A stretch of DNA of 21,837 nt, taken from contig JBDGQU010000047.1 in the NCBI GenBank assembly GCA_042218715.1, forward strand, positions 1-21,837, in the 5' to 3' direction. This stretch comes from JAGXLP01 sp042218715. GTDB lineage: Bacteria; Bipolaricaulota; Bipolaricaulia; M55B111. A program made the position numbers and the translations under genes. This document shows positions 1 to 8,564 of the stretch, in pieces. Positions within the stretch are counted from its first letter, which is position 1. Each line of letters opens with the position of its first letter. A model generated the notes under the pieces. The model was not told the origin of the DNA. It was given only the letters and a program-made list of their open reading frames with translations, and ran no database searches.

Positions 1-4
1 GATA

Positions 5-19
5 TCACCTAATAGGTGA
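5..19. promoter_or_regulatory. 15-bp perfect palindrome, possible operator
   Basis: TCACCTA and TAGGTGA form perfect 7-bp arms around one central A. An odd-centred palindrome of this size resembles a dimeric repressor site. It lies about 220 bp from pyrG and may belong to the gene left of the window. The function is inferred from symmetry only. Confidence 0.3.
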
Positions 20-36
20 AGATAACTAAGTTTCTC

Positions 37-59
37 AAATAGGGACTATTTTTTCTTTT
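37..59 (+). terminator. Weak terminator-like hairpin with T-rich tail
   Basis: AAATAG and CTATTT pair around a 3-nt loop (37-51), followed by a T-rich tract to position 59. The stem has only two G:C pairs, so it is weak. The position fits the end of a plus-strand gene left of the window. Confidence 0.3.
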
Positions 60-241
60 AGACTGAATTATAAGTTGGTCTCAGGAGAGAGAATTGCGCG
101 ACTTAGGTAATAGTTATTCCGAGGCGTTACTGCGAAGCTCAAAAAACGGGCTAGATCAACCTGGGGGCTACTCCTGAATTAAATTTACTGGTGTAGAGAG
201 TTTGCTATTTATTTACGAACCAACGTTAATAAATCGATATC

Positions 242-1864
242 ATGAGTGATAACTTCGATAGAACCGACAAGAAATATATTTTTGTTACCGGGGGGGTACT
301 CTCCGGTCTTGGTAAAGGGATAATAGCGGCTTCACTGGGGCTCCTTTTGAAGTCGCGGGGGTACAAACCGACGCTTCAAAAAGTCGATCCGTACTTAAAC
401 GTGGATGCCGGAACGATGAACCCCTATCAGCACGGAGAAGTATTCGTAACAGATGACGGGGCCGAAACGGACCTTGACCTGGGTCACTACGAGAGATTCA
501 TTAATGAAGACCTATCAGGGGCAAACAACGTAACTACAGGCAAAGTGTATTCTTCCGTCATGGAAAAAGAACGAAAAGGGGAGTACCTTGGAAAGACAGT
601 TCAGATAATACCTCACATCACGGACGAAATTAAGCGGGACATAAACGAACCGCTTCGGGGGTCTGACTCCGACCTAATAATCACTGAAATCGGCGGGACA
701 GTTGGAGACATAGAAAGTTTACCTTTCCTGGAAGCACTGAGACAGATGAAGGACGAAATTCCATCGGAAAACGTGACTTTTATTCACTTAACCCTGGTGC
801 CCTACCTCAAAACCTCCAAGGAGCTTAAAACAAAGCCGACCCAGCATAGCGTAAAAGAACTCCGTGGAATAGGAATAACTCCCGATATCATAGTAGCTCG
901 ATGCGACCGACCCCTGCCTCAGTCCGTACGAAAGAAAATCGGGCTCTTCTGCGACGTCCCTACCCAAAACGTAATCGAGGGTCGGAATCTTGACATAATA
1001 TACGAAGTTCCGTTAGCGATGGCCGACGAAGAACTGGACGAAAGAGTTCTAGAGAAATTGAACCTACCTAAACGCGATCAGGATCTTTCTAACTGGTCCG
1101 GCAAGGTAAAGAGGATTAAGAACCCTGACAAAAAGGTCATAATAGGGATGTTCGGAAAATATACAGAACTAGAGGACGCTTACATAAGCATCACTGAAGC
1201 ATTTCAGCATGGAGCAGCAGAAACTGGAATAAAGCCGGAGTTCTCATGGTTCTCCTCCGAAGAACTGGAAACGGACGAACTCGGGGACCATATGGAAGAA
1301 GTAGACGGGGTAGTTATTCCTCCCGGATTCGGAGAACGGGGCGTAGAAGGCAAAATTGCCACGGCAAAAATAGCCAGAGAAAACGGCGTACCACTATTCG
1401 GAATCTGTCTCGGCATGCAAGTTGCGACTATAGAGTTCGCACGAAACGTCATAGGAATGGGCGAAGCCAACAGTACTGAATTTGATCCCGAAGCTTCCGA
1501 CCTGGTCATTGACCTGATGCCTGATCAGATAGAAGTAGAAAAAAAGGGTGGTACGATGAGACTCGGAAGCTATGAAACCACTATAAAAAGCGGGACTAAG
1601 ACGGAAGAGATATACGGAAAGAAAACGATCAAAGAAAGGCATAGACACAGGTATGAATTTAACAACGATTACAGACAGAATTTCGAAAATGCAGGTATGG
1701 ATTTAGCCGCTACTTCTCTTGACGGTCAATTGGTAGAAATTATTGAGCTTAGAGACCATCCATGGTTTATCGGGGTCCAGTTTCATCCCGAATTCAAATC
1801 GCGGCTCGAGGATCCACATCCGTTATTTACCAGCTTTCTCCGAGCCTGCGACAAAGCCCCTTAA
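242..1864 (+). CDS. pyrG: CTP synthase (glutamine-hydrolysing)
   Basis: PyrG makes CTP from UTP, ATP and glutamine, the last step of de novo pyrimidine nucleotide synthesis in the cytoplasm. The 540 residues match the usual family length. The N-terminal synthetase domain (about 10-280) starts with the P-loop GGVLSGLGKG (17-26) and continues with KVDPYLNVDAGTMNP. Many bacteria have GGVVSSLGKG here. The C-terminal class I glutaminase domain (about 305-535) has its nucleophile in GICLGMQ (Cys389) and the partners His515 and Glu517 in GVQFHPEF. The ATG at 242 is the only sensible start, but no Shine-Dalgarno sequence precedes it. A very weak promoter (TTGCTA at 202, GTTAAT at 225) would put the transcript start within a few bases of the ATG, so a near-leaderless mRNA is possible. 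The gene is followed convergently by lgt. Confidence 0.97.
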   Translation: MSDNFDRTDKKYIFVTGGVLSGLGKGIIAASLGLLLKSRGYKPTLQKVDPYLNVDAGTMNPYQHGEVFVTDDGAETDLDLGHYERFINEDLSGANNVTTGKVYSSVMEKERKGEYLGKTVQIIPHITDEIKRDINEPLRGSDSDLIITEIGGTVGDIESLPFLEALRQMKDEIPSENVTFIHLTLVPYLKTSKELKTKPTQHSVKELRGIGITPDIIVARCDRPLPQSVRKKIGLFCDVPTQNVIEGRNLDIIYEVPLAMADEELDERVLEKLNLPKRDQDLSNWSGKVKRIKNPDKKVIIGMFGKYTELEDAYISITEAFQHGAAETGIKPEFSWFSSEELETDELGDHMEEVDGVVIPPGFGERGVEGKIATAKIARENGVPLFGICLGMQVATIEFARNVIGMGEANSTEFDPEASDLVIDLMPDQIEVEKKGGTMRLGSYETTIKSGTKTEEIYGKKTIKERHRHRYEFNNDYRQNFENAGMDLAATSLDGQLVEIIELRDHPWFIGVQFHPEFKSRLEDPHPLFTSFLRACDKAP

Positions 1865-1971
1865 GGACTTCCAACTTATCCCCAACACCTACTACAAGGA
1901 GCGAAGCTTTACCACCGCAAAATTCCCGTCGGTTTATCCACTAAAGAAGTTCTCTAATTCCTTAACTATCT

Positions 1972-2754
1972 TTAGCTTCGGTATAGCTTTCTAGCCATCA
2001 TGTAGTATCCGGCCCAGGCGACTATAATAATACTTATTAAATGGGCCGCTCTGATCGGCCCGACCCAAAGGCTCCCCGCCCTAAAAAAGCTCACTATTGA
2101 CCGACCTACGGAATAGGCAATTAGGTAAGAAATCCCGATAAAGCCCGGTTTGTATTCACCCTTTCTAAATCTCCAGAGGAAAACAAAAATCAACACATCG
2201 AGGATCATTTCATAAACCATCGTCGGGTGAAGACTCCGATTTGGAAACTCGGTTCCAGCAGCTGTATTTGCGTCAAAGACTAGTCCCCAGGGAAGGTCCG
2301 TGGGGTAACCGTAAGCATCTCCGTTCAACAAGTTACCTACCCGACCTATGGCCTGGCCCAAAATTAAAGCGGGAGCCAGGGCATCCACAAACTCCATCAA
2401 CCGGACTCTTTTCAACTTCACAAATATTAGTAACCCGACCAACCCGCCAATCAGCCCTCCGTGTATTGCCAAACCTGAGAGGCCAAAACCGCCGTTCCTT
2501 TCCACTCCGAAGAACAAAAGAGGGTTTTCCAAAAAATAATCCAGATAGAACAACGCGTAGTAGATCCGGGCTCCAATTAACCCAAGAGGAAAGGAGATCA
2601 AAACGAAATCAACTAAATCGTTGAAATCCAACTGTAACCCTTTCCGCCTAACTTCCCGCCTGAGAATCTCCAGGCCCGTCAGTAAAGCGATAGCGTAAGC
2701 TATTCCATACCAGCGAACCGACAAAGAACCCAGAGTAAAAGCAATGGGATCCAA
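1972..2754 (-). CDS. lgt: Prolipoprotein diacylglyceryl transferase
   Basis: Lgt is an inner-membrane enzyme that moves diacylglycerol from phosphatidylglycerol to the lipobox cysteine of prolipoproteins. About seven hydrophobic segments are visible. Family motifs include RWYG near the N terminus (Tyr16), GLAIHGG (His98), the Lgt signature GRVGNLLNGDAYG (Arg138, Asn141) and HPTMVYE. By alignment to E. coli Lgt from memory, Glu151 is Asp146 here, and Glu243 in the RFIVEFFR motif is Ser222 (RSIVSFFR). I chose the TTG at 2754 because the GGAGG at the end of the upstream gene sits 6 nt before it. The TTG at 2760 lies directly against that site. The gene overlaps or abuts the DUF445 stop, so the two are translationally coupled. 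Confidence 0.93.
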   Translation of the reverse strand: MDPIAFTLGSLSVRWYGIAYAIALLTGLEILRREVRRKGLQLDFNDLVDFVLISFPLGLIGARIYYALFYLDYFLENPLLFFGVERNGGFGLSGLAIHGGLIGGLVGLLIFVKLKRVRLMEFVDALAPALILGQAIGRVGNLLNGDAYGYPTDLPWGLVFDANTAAGTEFPNRSLHPTMVYEMILDVLIFVFLWRFRKGEYKPGFIGISYLIAYSVGRSIVSFFRAGSLWVGPIRAAHLISIIIVAWAGYYMMARKLYRS

Positions 2755-2756
2755 GT

Positions 2757-4361
2757 TCAACCTCCGAAAGTGATTATCAGAATTTGGAGAAGACCTATCA
2801 AAAAACCAATTAAGGCACCAAACCAGGTAATCGCCCTAAACTGGTCCCCGGTGACATCCAGAATAAGCTTTTCTACCCTTTCAGTGGAAAAATCTTCTAC
2901 CTCCCCTTTCACCAGCTCCTTTACATCCAGCGCGTTGAGAATATTAGAGCCCTGTCTGGCTACTACCCCAGTCAATTTATCTACCAAGGGCCCGGCAAAG
3001 GGGGTAAGGAGGTCCGGATCAATCCACCGGGAAAGTTTTCCAATTTCCCTTTCCCTGAGGTCCCTTACCTTCTCTTCTACCACCGAGACGAATTTACTCT
3101 GAACGCTTTCGGATTGCAACGACTCGACAACGTATCCCGTTAACGCCCTTACCAGTGCTTCTTTTTCGTTCTCTCGACCGAACTCCAACAGGTCCCCAAC
3201 TTTCCTGTCCTCCGAGTCTTTCAGTACAGCTACAAAACTCTCCAGAACTACCGATTGTACGCGATCGTTCTTCACCAGAGTAACGGAAATATCCGTTAGC
3301 CCTTCCGCCAGATTTTCAGTGCTTTTATCGGACCAATTAACCTTCGATAAATCCTTACGAAGCGTCTTCCTCAGCGACTCAACTGCGGAACTCGTCATCT
3401 CCTCCCTCAATTCTTCCTGTTCCAGCAGATCTATTAGCTTCGGAACTCCATCCTCTATCATTTCCGCTACTTTATTCCTTAGTTTCTCCCTGGGGAGCAC
3501 GAGGGTTTCCAGGAATCCCAGCTTGACTTGATCCCAAACTGATTCGTCTTCGAATTCACCCTGAATTTTTTCGTCAAGCAAGTCCACTACCAGTTCCTCT
3601 AACCTGGCCCGCAACTCCGGCCGATCAAGCAATTCAGCCCCTCTTTTAAGAAGTGTCGGTAGGTAAGTCTCTACCTGACGGACTATCAACTCAGTAAGCT
3701 CCTCGCCGAGATAATCGCCCACGCTTCCTCCACTGTCCTTTAGCTCGGTGAGCTTTCTCTCCCAGAACCCTTTGATATCGTGTTCCAGCCTATCGCTATC
3801 CGCCAGTTTGGAAAGAATTTGGTCAAGCTTTAGAATTAACTTCTCGTGGGACCATCGAGGCATTACTTCTCCCAGCTCCTTCTCCGAGAGATTTTCTACC
3901 CCTACTTCTATCAGGCTTTTGATAATACTTTCGAGGTCTTCCCCAGCTACAAGTTTGTCCAGGCCTTCCTGGAGCTCACTTATCAGGCCTTCGGTGAGAG
4001 TCTCCAGTTCCGATCCCGTCTTTTCAGGAACCATCTCAACGAGAGAGCTTCGCTCCTTATTGAGCGAAGACTCTATCCACCTTTCAAGTGCTTTCTCTAG
4101 CTCCTCTTTAACTTCGGGAGAGCCGAGTCGCGCCTCGAGGGCATTTGGTGTCAGGAGATGCTCCCCAACCGCTCGACCGATATTCTCAGCTATATCTGAT
4201 TTCCGCTTTGGAATAAGCCCCGGAGTAAACGGTATCCTGTGGCCAAGCAATTTCTTTTCTTCTAGAGGCCTGAACAGCATTCTAATCGCTATCCAGTTGG
4301 TCAAATAACCAATTACGCTGGCTATTAGGGGCAAACCAAGCAGATAAAATTCAAATTTCAT
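2757..4361 (-). CDS. DUF445 family membrane-anchored protein
   Basis: The 534-residue protein has a hydrophobic N terminus (YLLGLPLIASVIGYLTNW) followed by AIRMLFRPLEEKK and RIPFTPGLIPKRK, both typical of the DUF445/YheB family. A long, charged, Glu- and Leu-rich helical middle follows. A C-terminal membrane segment (FGALIGFLIGLLQILIITF) ends at the stop. Both ends are therefore probably in the membrane, with a large helical domain between them. Homologues are widespread and have no firmly established biochemical role. I chose the ATG at 4361 because AAAGGAG lies 5 nt upstream and the family consensus starts here. An in-frame extension up to 4412 has no such support. The stop overlaps the start region of lgt (GGAGGTTGA), suggesting a two-gene operon, possibly envelope-related. 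Confidence 0.85.
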   Translation of the reverse strand: MKFEFYLLGLPLIASVIGYLTNWIAIRMLFRPLEEKKLLGHRIPFTPGLIPKRKSDIAENIGRAVGEHLLTPNALEARLGSPEVKEELEKALERWIESSLNKERSSLVEMVPEKTGSELETLTEGLISELQEGLDKLVAGEDLESIIKSLIEVGVENLSEKELGEVMPRWSHEKLILKLDQILSKLADSDRLEHDIKGFWERKLTELKDSGGSVGDYLGEELTELIVRQVETYLPTLLKRGAELLDRPELRARLEELVVDLLDEKIQGEFEDESVWDQVKLGFLETLVLPREKLRNKVAEMIEDGVPKLIDLLEQEELREEMTSSAVESLRKTLRKDLSKVNWSDKSTENLAEGLTDISVTLVKNDRVQSVVLESFVAVLKDSEDRKVGDLLEFGRENEKEALVRALTGYVVESLQSESVQSKFVSVVEEKVRDLREREIGKLSRWIDPDLLTPFAGPLVDKLTGVVARQGSNILNALDVKELVKGEVEDFSTERVEKLILDVTGDQFRAITWFGALIGFLIGLLQILIITFGG

Positions 4362-4582
4362 AAAAGCTCCTTTAGCTACGATCCCGGAAACAACTCCGGA
4401 CTTCAACACCAAACCCAGTACTTACACTCCTACACTTCTATAAAATATAGGCTTCGAAAACCCTAAAAGAAAGTACAAGAACGCTTCCGGAATAATGAGC
4501 CAATCAATATTTATTAGCCTGGGCCGCAAGGATTCGATTTTTACCGAGTTTGAGCAAGTCAATCATTTTAAAAATTAACCAT

Positions 4583-4610
4583 TTCAAATAAACCACGGGA
4601 CCTTTATAAT
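4583..4610 (+). promoter_or_regulatory. Candidate sigma70-type promoter
   Basis: TTCAAA (4 of 6 to consensus) and a perfect TATAAT (4605-4610) are separated by 16 bp. Used on the plus strand, it would give the synthetase gene at 4878 a leader of about 260 nt, long enough to hold regulatory structure. In an A+T-rich region such matches arise by chance, so support is modest. Confidence 0.3.
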
Positions 4611-4765
4611 TGTTCTGAAAATATTTAACCTAATTAAGCAATTTCAACCATCAGTGAAAAGAAGGGGTTAACCGGGATAGTTATTTCAGGGGACTCAGTT
4701 CTTTCACCGTAAAGTTGAGAAACAAAAAAGAGTGACTAAAATAAGTAGGATTTTAGTTTTTCACC

Positions 4766-4782
4766 CGGTAACCAAATTACCG
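4766..4782. promoter_or_regulatory. Inverted repeat, possible operator
   Basis: CGGTAA and TTACCG are perfect 6-bp arms separated by 5 bp. The site lies 95 bp before the synthetase ATG. The arm-5-arm spacing is the same as in the palindrome at 10023-10041, although the arm sequences differ. A repressor site for the synthetase gene is a reasonable guess. Confidence 0.3.
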
Positions 4783-4877
4783 CTGGGAATTCACTTTTTT
4801 GAAGATAAAAAAATCTATACCACATAAAGTTATATTCGAGGGGCAAAAGTACGATAACACGCCCGGGAGGGGGTAAT

Positions 4878-7556
4878 ATGCCAGCTGAAAAATTGGATAA
4901 AATTTTTAATCCAAAATCTATAGCCGTGATCGGGGCCAGCGAGAATGATGGTTCCGTCGGGGCTACTTTGATGCAGAATATCGTCAAAGGTTTTGAAGGG
5001 GAGATATATCCCGTAAATATAAATAGAGACACAGTAATGGATATAGAGGCGTTTTCAAGCGTCAAGGAAATCGATAAACCAGTGGATTTAGCGGTCATAG
5101 CAACCCCGGCAAAGACAGTTCCCGATATAGTGGACGAGTGTGGAGAGTCTGGAATAGAGGCAGGGATAATAATTTCCGCAGGGTTTAGCGAAACCGGAGA
5201 AAAAGGGAAAAAACTGGAAGAAGAATTGGGTGCCAAGCGTGAAAAACATGGGATGAGACTACTCGGACCCAATTGCCTGGGAACGATAAGGCCCGGACAA
5301 AACTTGAACCTTACGTTTCTCCGCAAGGATCCGACGCCGGGTAAAGTTGCTTTTCTATCTCAGAGCGGGGCCATGGGGTCAGCAATTCTAGACTGGTCGA
5401 CTAAAGCAAAAGTAGGGTTTAGCGCATTTGTCTCCGTGGGAAACATGCTGGACATAGATTTTGGTGACCTTATAGATTACTTTGGCCAGGATCCAAAAAC
5501 GAAAAGCATAATAATGTATATGGAGGCGGTCAAACACGCGGAAAAGTTTATGAGTGCTGCAAGGGGATTTGCCAGAACCAAGCCAATCCTGGTAGTCAAA
5601 GCGGGCAAATACTCCAAGAGTGCCGAGGCGGTAGCGTCTCACACCGGTTCGTTAGCTGGTGAGGACCAAATATACGAAGCCGCTTTCAAGAGAGTTGGAG
5701 TTACTCGAGTTTCCGACGTAGACGACCTGTTCAGTAGTTCCGAAACATTAAGCAAGCAAAATCTCCCGAATGGACCGAGAATGGCAGTGGTAACAAATGC
5801 CGGAGGGCCGGGTATAATGACGACGGACGCGATTCTGGACTCCGGTGGTGAACTAGCCGACCTCAGCAGGGAAACCAAACAGGAACTAACCGAACTTCTA
5901 CCCGAACACTCAAGCGTGAACAATCCCGTCGACGTATTAGGTGACGCGGGGTCATCTCGATACAGTGGAGCAATAAGGATATGTCAGGCGGACGAGAACG
6001 TCGACGGAGTAATAGTAATCTACGCTCCCCAGGGAGAAGCCTCCGCAAAGGACGCCGCGGAAGCTGTAGCATCAGTCTCCAAGGAGACTGAAAAACCAAT
6101 AGTTACTTCCTTTATGGGGGCGGGCGAAGTGGATGAAGGTCGGGATCTCCTGAGAGAAGAAAACGTTCCGACCAGACCAACTCCGGAACAGGCAATTAGT
6201 GCTTACATGTACATGCATCGATACGCCCGAAATCTAGAACTACTGTACGAAACCCCGGAAGAACTTCCCGTAAACAACCAGCCACCCCATCACCACCTGA
6301 AAGCAATGGTGAGAAAAGTACTTAACTCTGACAGGTCCACTCTGACCGAAGTCGAATCAAAGAAATTTCTCGACACCTACGACATACCGACCTCTACAAC
6401 TAAAATAGCTGAGTCAGCAGATCAGGCGGCAAACAAGGCTTATGAAATAGGCTATCCAGTGGTTCTAAAGGTTTATTCGCACGATATAACTCACAAAACT
6501 GACGTCGGCGGTGTCGAGCTAAACCTGCAAAGCAAAGAAGAAGTGAAGAAGGCTTACAAGAGAATAATCTCACGAGTCAGAAACCACCAACCTTCGGCCG
6601 AAATTCTCGGAGTCACAGTTCAGAAAATGATCTCCAACGTGGACTACGAACTCATCCTCGGTTCGAAAAAGGATCCCCTGTTTGGAGCTTCGATATTGTT
6701 TGGTCGTGGAGGAACCGGCGTAGAACTTTACAAGGACACGGCAGCAGGATTTCCTCCGTTAAACCAGGTCCTGGCTCACAGGCTGATGGAAGACACGAAA
6801 GTCTACCAGCTACTCAAAGGATACCGGGGGAAAGAAGGCGCGGATATTCGTGATCTGGAGAAACAACTAGTAAGATTTTCCCAGCTAATAATTGACTTTC
6901 CCGAAATAAAAGAAATCGACATTAATCCTCTGGCGGTTATCGACGGATCCTTTAAAGCTCTGGATGCGAGAGTGATCCTCGATAACGATTACAGGGGAGA
7001 GAGAATAGAAAAAACCCACGAACACTTAGCTATAGAACCTTATCCAAGACAGTACTCGGAAGACTGGAGATTGGACGACGGAAGGGACGTCACTCTGAGA
7101 CCGATAAAGCCGGAAGACGAGCCGTTGGAATTTGAACTATTTGATTCCTTCTCCGACAAGACCTGGCGTCAAAGGTTCTTTGGGCCTAGAACGGAAGTTT
7201 CTCACAAAGAGATGACCCGGTACACGAACATCGATTACCGCCGGGAAATGGCGATAATTGGAATACTTGAAGAAAACGGAGAGGAGAAAATGATAGGTGT
7301 GGGAAGGTTGATTATAGGTCCAAATCAGGATACCGGTGAGTACGCTGTTGTCGTAGGTGACCCCTGGCAAAGACTGGGGCTCGGTGAAAAATTAACTGAT
7401 TCAATAATTGGAGTGGCCGAGGACAAGAACCTCAAATCCATTTACGCTACAATCCTGAAAGACAACAAACAAATGCTCCAGCTTTCCAGGAAAATGGGCT
7501 TCGAAGAAGAAGAGAGGGACTCGGATACCGTTAAGATGGTTTTACGGCTGCGGTAA
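4878..7556 (+). CDS. ADP-forming acyl-CoA synthetase fused to GNAT acetyltransferase
   Basis: The 892-residue protein has the architecture of Pat/PatZ (YfiQ) lysine acetyltransferases. It comprises a CoA-binding domain (about 8-135, IAVIGASENDGSVG), succinyl-CoA ligase-like domains (about 150-440, with FLSQSGAMG), an ATP-grasp domain (about 480-705) and a GNAT domain (about 730-890) with the acetyl-CoA loop WQRLGLG (830-836). The phosphorylatable histidine of ADP-forming acetyl-CoA synthetases is present in SHTGSLAG (His255). The second, ATP-grasp-side histidine is present in THKTDVGGV (His539). The synthetase half could therefore convert acyl-CoA, ADP and phosphate to acid and ATP. The GNAT half could acetylate protein lysines, or the protein could do both. 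A GGAGG lies 7 nt before the ATG. The gene stands alone between two intergenic regions. Confidence 0.9.
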   Translation: MPAEKLDKIFNPKSIAVIGASENDGSVGATLMQNIVKGFEGEIYPVNINRDTVMDIEAFSSVKEIDKPVDLAVIATPAKTVPDIVDECGESGIEAGIIISAGFSETGEKGKKLEEELGAKREKHGMRLLGPNCLGTIRPGQNLNLTFLRKDPTPGKVAFLSQSGAMGSAILDWSTKAKVGFSAFVSVGNMLDIDFGDLIDYFGQDPKTKSIIMYMEAVKHAEKFMSAARGFARTKPILVVKAGKYSKSAEAVASHTGSLAGEDQIYEAAFKRVGVTRVSDVDDLFSSSETLSKQNLPNGPRMAVVTNAGGPGIMTTDAILDSGGELADLSRETKQELTELLPEHSSVNNPVDVLGDAGSSRYSGAIRICQADENVDGVIVIYAPQGEASAKDAAEAVASVSKETEKPIVTSFMGAGEVDEGRDLLREENVPTRPTPEQAISAYMYMHRYARNLELLYETPEELPVNNQPPHHHLKAMVRKVLNSDRSTLTEVESKKFLDTYDIPTSTTKIAESADQAANKAYEIGYPVVLKVYSHDITHKTDVGGVELNLQSKEEVKKAYKRIISRVRNHQPSAEILGVTVQKMISNVDYELILGSKKDPLFGASILFGRGGTGVELYKDTAAGFPPLNQVLAHRLMEDTKVYQLLKGYRGKEGADIRDLEKQLVRFSQLIIDFPEIKEIDINPLAVIDGSFKALDARVILDNDYRGERIEKTHEHLAIEPYPRQYSEDWRLDDGRDVTLRPIKPEDEPLEFELFDSFSDKTWRQRFFGPRTEVSHKEMTRYTNIDYRREMAIIGILEENGEEKMIGVGRLIIGPNQDTGEYAVVVGDPWQRLGLGEKLTDSIIGVAEDKNLKSIYATILKDNKQMLQLSRKMGFEEEERDSDTVKMVLRLR

Positions 7557-7727
7557 CTGGCTTTTGGGCTTCCTCCTGAACCCCGAGTTGAAGGGGAGCT
7601 TGACCTAGCAGAGAAATGGTGCAGGAAAACTGTACTAAAATCCCAGCGTTGAGCCTTAATATCGCTTGTTTTCTAAATAGTTACGCAGGTTTAACGGAAT
7701 AGATTCAGACAAATTATGGTGGTTACA

Positions 7728-8534
7728 ATGGTTCAATCCTTTTTAGAAATCGATCCGGGAAGAATCCGATACAAAATTAGAGGAAAGAAAGACAAAGAAC
7801 CTGTATTCCTCTTAAATGGAGTTTTCATGACGCTGGATAGGTGGGAATTATTGTCGAAAGAACTTTCTAAAGATTTCTTTGTGATAGCTCATGATATGAG
7901 ATGTCAAGGAGGATCGGTTTGCCCCGATAAGGTATATCTGGCTGACCACGTTAATGACACTTTGTCCTTAATGGATAAATTCAATGTCAACAAAGCAAGC
8001 TTGGTCGGCACTTCATACGGAGGAGAAGTTGCCCAACTTTTGGCTATCAAACACCCAGAAAGAGTTAAGGATTTAGCATTAATTACTACGACTTCTGAAA
8101 TACCTGTAGAGATGTATTTTACCGCTCTCAGGTGGAAGAAAGGAGCAGAAACAAGAGACCCGGAGAAGTTTACACTTTCCTTTTTAAACGACGTTTACTC
8201 GGATCAATTCATCAGAAATAATCCCGGTATTCTCGAGAACATTACAACCCGCTTAGAAGAAGCAGATTTTGATTACTCTGGAGCTGTGAAACTTTTGGAC
8301 GCTTTCCTCGAACTACGAGAAAATCCCATAACTCCAAGATTAAAGGAAATCAATGTGCCGACCCAGGTAATCTCAGCTTCTAATGACAGGGTAAAACCAC
8401 CTGAATTTGGACTAAAGATCCACGAGGAAATCGAAGGTTCCACGTACAGAGAATTAGAAGGTTCCGGTCATGGGCTAGTAATAGAGAGACCTCAGGAACT
8501 GTTGAATCTTTTAAAGACCCATCTGGCAGATTGA
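7728..8534 (+). CDS. Alpha/beta hydrolase fold protein
   Basis: This cytoplasmic hydrolase of 268 residues has a full triad: Ser96 in GTSYGGE, Asp220 in SASNDR and His248 in GSGHGLV. The oxyanion-loop position reads LLNGVF rather than the common HG. No signal peptide is seen. I chose the ATG at 7728 because GGTGG lies 5 nt upstream, whereas the in-frame ATG at 7716 has no ribosome site. The substrate is unknown; relatives include lactonases, esterases and C-C bond hydrolases. The gene is visibly richer in A+T than its neighbours. It lies 30 bp before the TetR gene, and both are probably co-transcribed. It is a third, more distant relative of the two hydrolases at 13290 and 14083. Confidence 0.85.
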   Translation: MVQSFLEIDPGRIRYKIRGKKDKEPVFLLNGVFMTLDRWELLSKELSKDFFVIAHDMRCQGGSVCPDKVYLADHVNDTLSLMDKFNVNKASLVGTSYGGEVAQLLAIKHPERVKDLALITTTSEIPVEMYFTALRWKKGAETRDPEKFTLSFLNDVYSDQFIRNNPGILENITTRLEEADFDYSGAVKLLDAFLELRENPITPRLKEINVPTQVISASNDRVKPPEFGLKIHEEIEGSTYRELEGSGHGLVIERPQELLNLLKTHLAD

Positions 8535-8564
8535 CCGTCTTGCATTGTCTACAGGGGGATTTGA

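Larger units (their letters stand above)
1..241. other. Intergenic region upstream of pyrG
   Basis: No convincing gene is seen on either strand. The strip holds a 15-bp palindrome (5-19) and a hairpin followed by T residues (37-59), described separately. Both probably belong to the end of an upstream transcript or to a regulatory site. The bases just before the pyrG ATG contain no Shine-Dalgarno-like sequence. Confidence 0.5.
4362..4877. other. A+T-rich divergent intergenic region (516 bp)
   Basis: This region separates the minus-strand DUF445-lgt pair from the plus-strand acyl-CoA synthetase. No credible gene is seen. It contains a perfect -10 hexamer TATAAT (4605-4610), a TATATT on the minus strand (4444-4449) suited to the DUF445 gene, the palindrome GGTTAACC (4666-4673), and an inverted repeat at 4766-4782. 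The length and A+T richness suit two divergent, regulated promoters. Confidence 0.5.

Noticed and set aside
3748..4308. A 186-codon plus-strand open frame antisense to the DUF445 gene.
   Set aside because: It is Ser-rich shadow sequence opposite Glu-rich helices and shows no ribosome site or domain.
4736..5326. A 196-codon open frame on the minus strand over the start of the synthetase gene.
   Set aside because: It is Ser- and Pro-rich in the way of antisense shadows, and the plus strand encodes a well conserved CoA-binding domain here.
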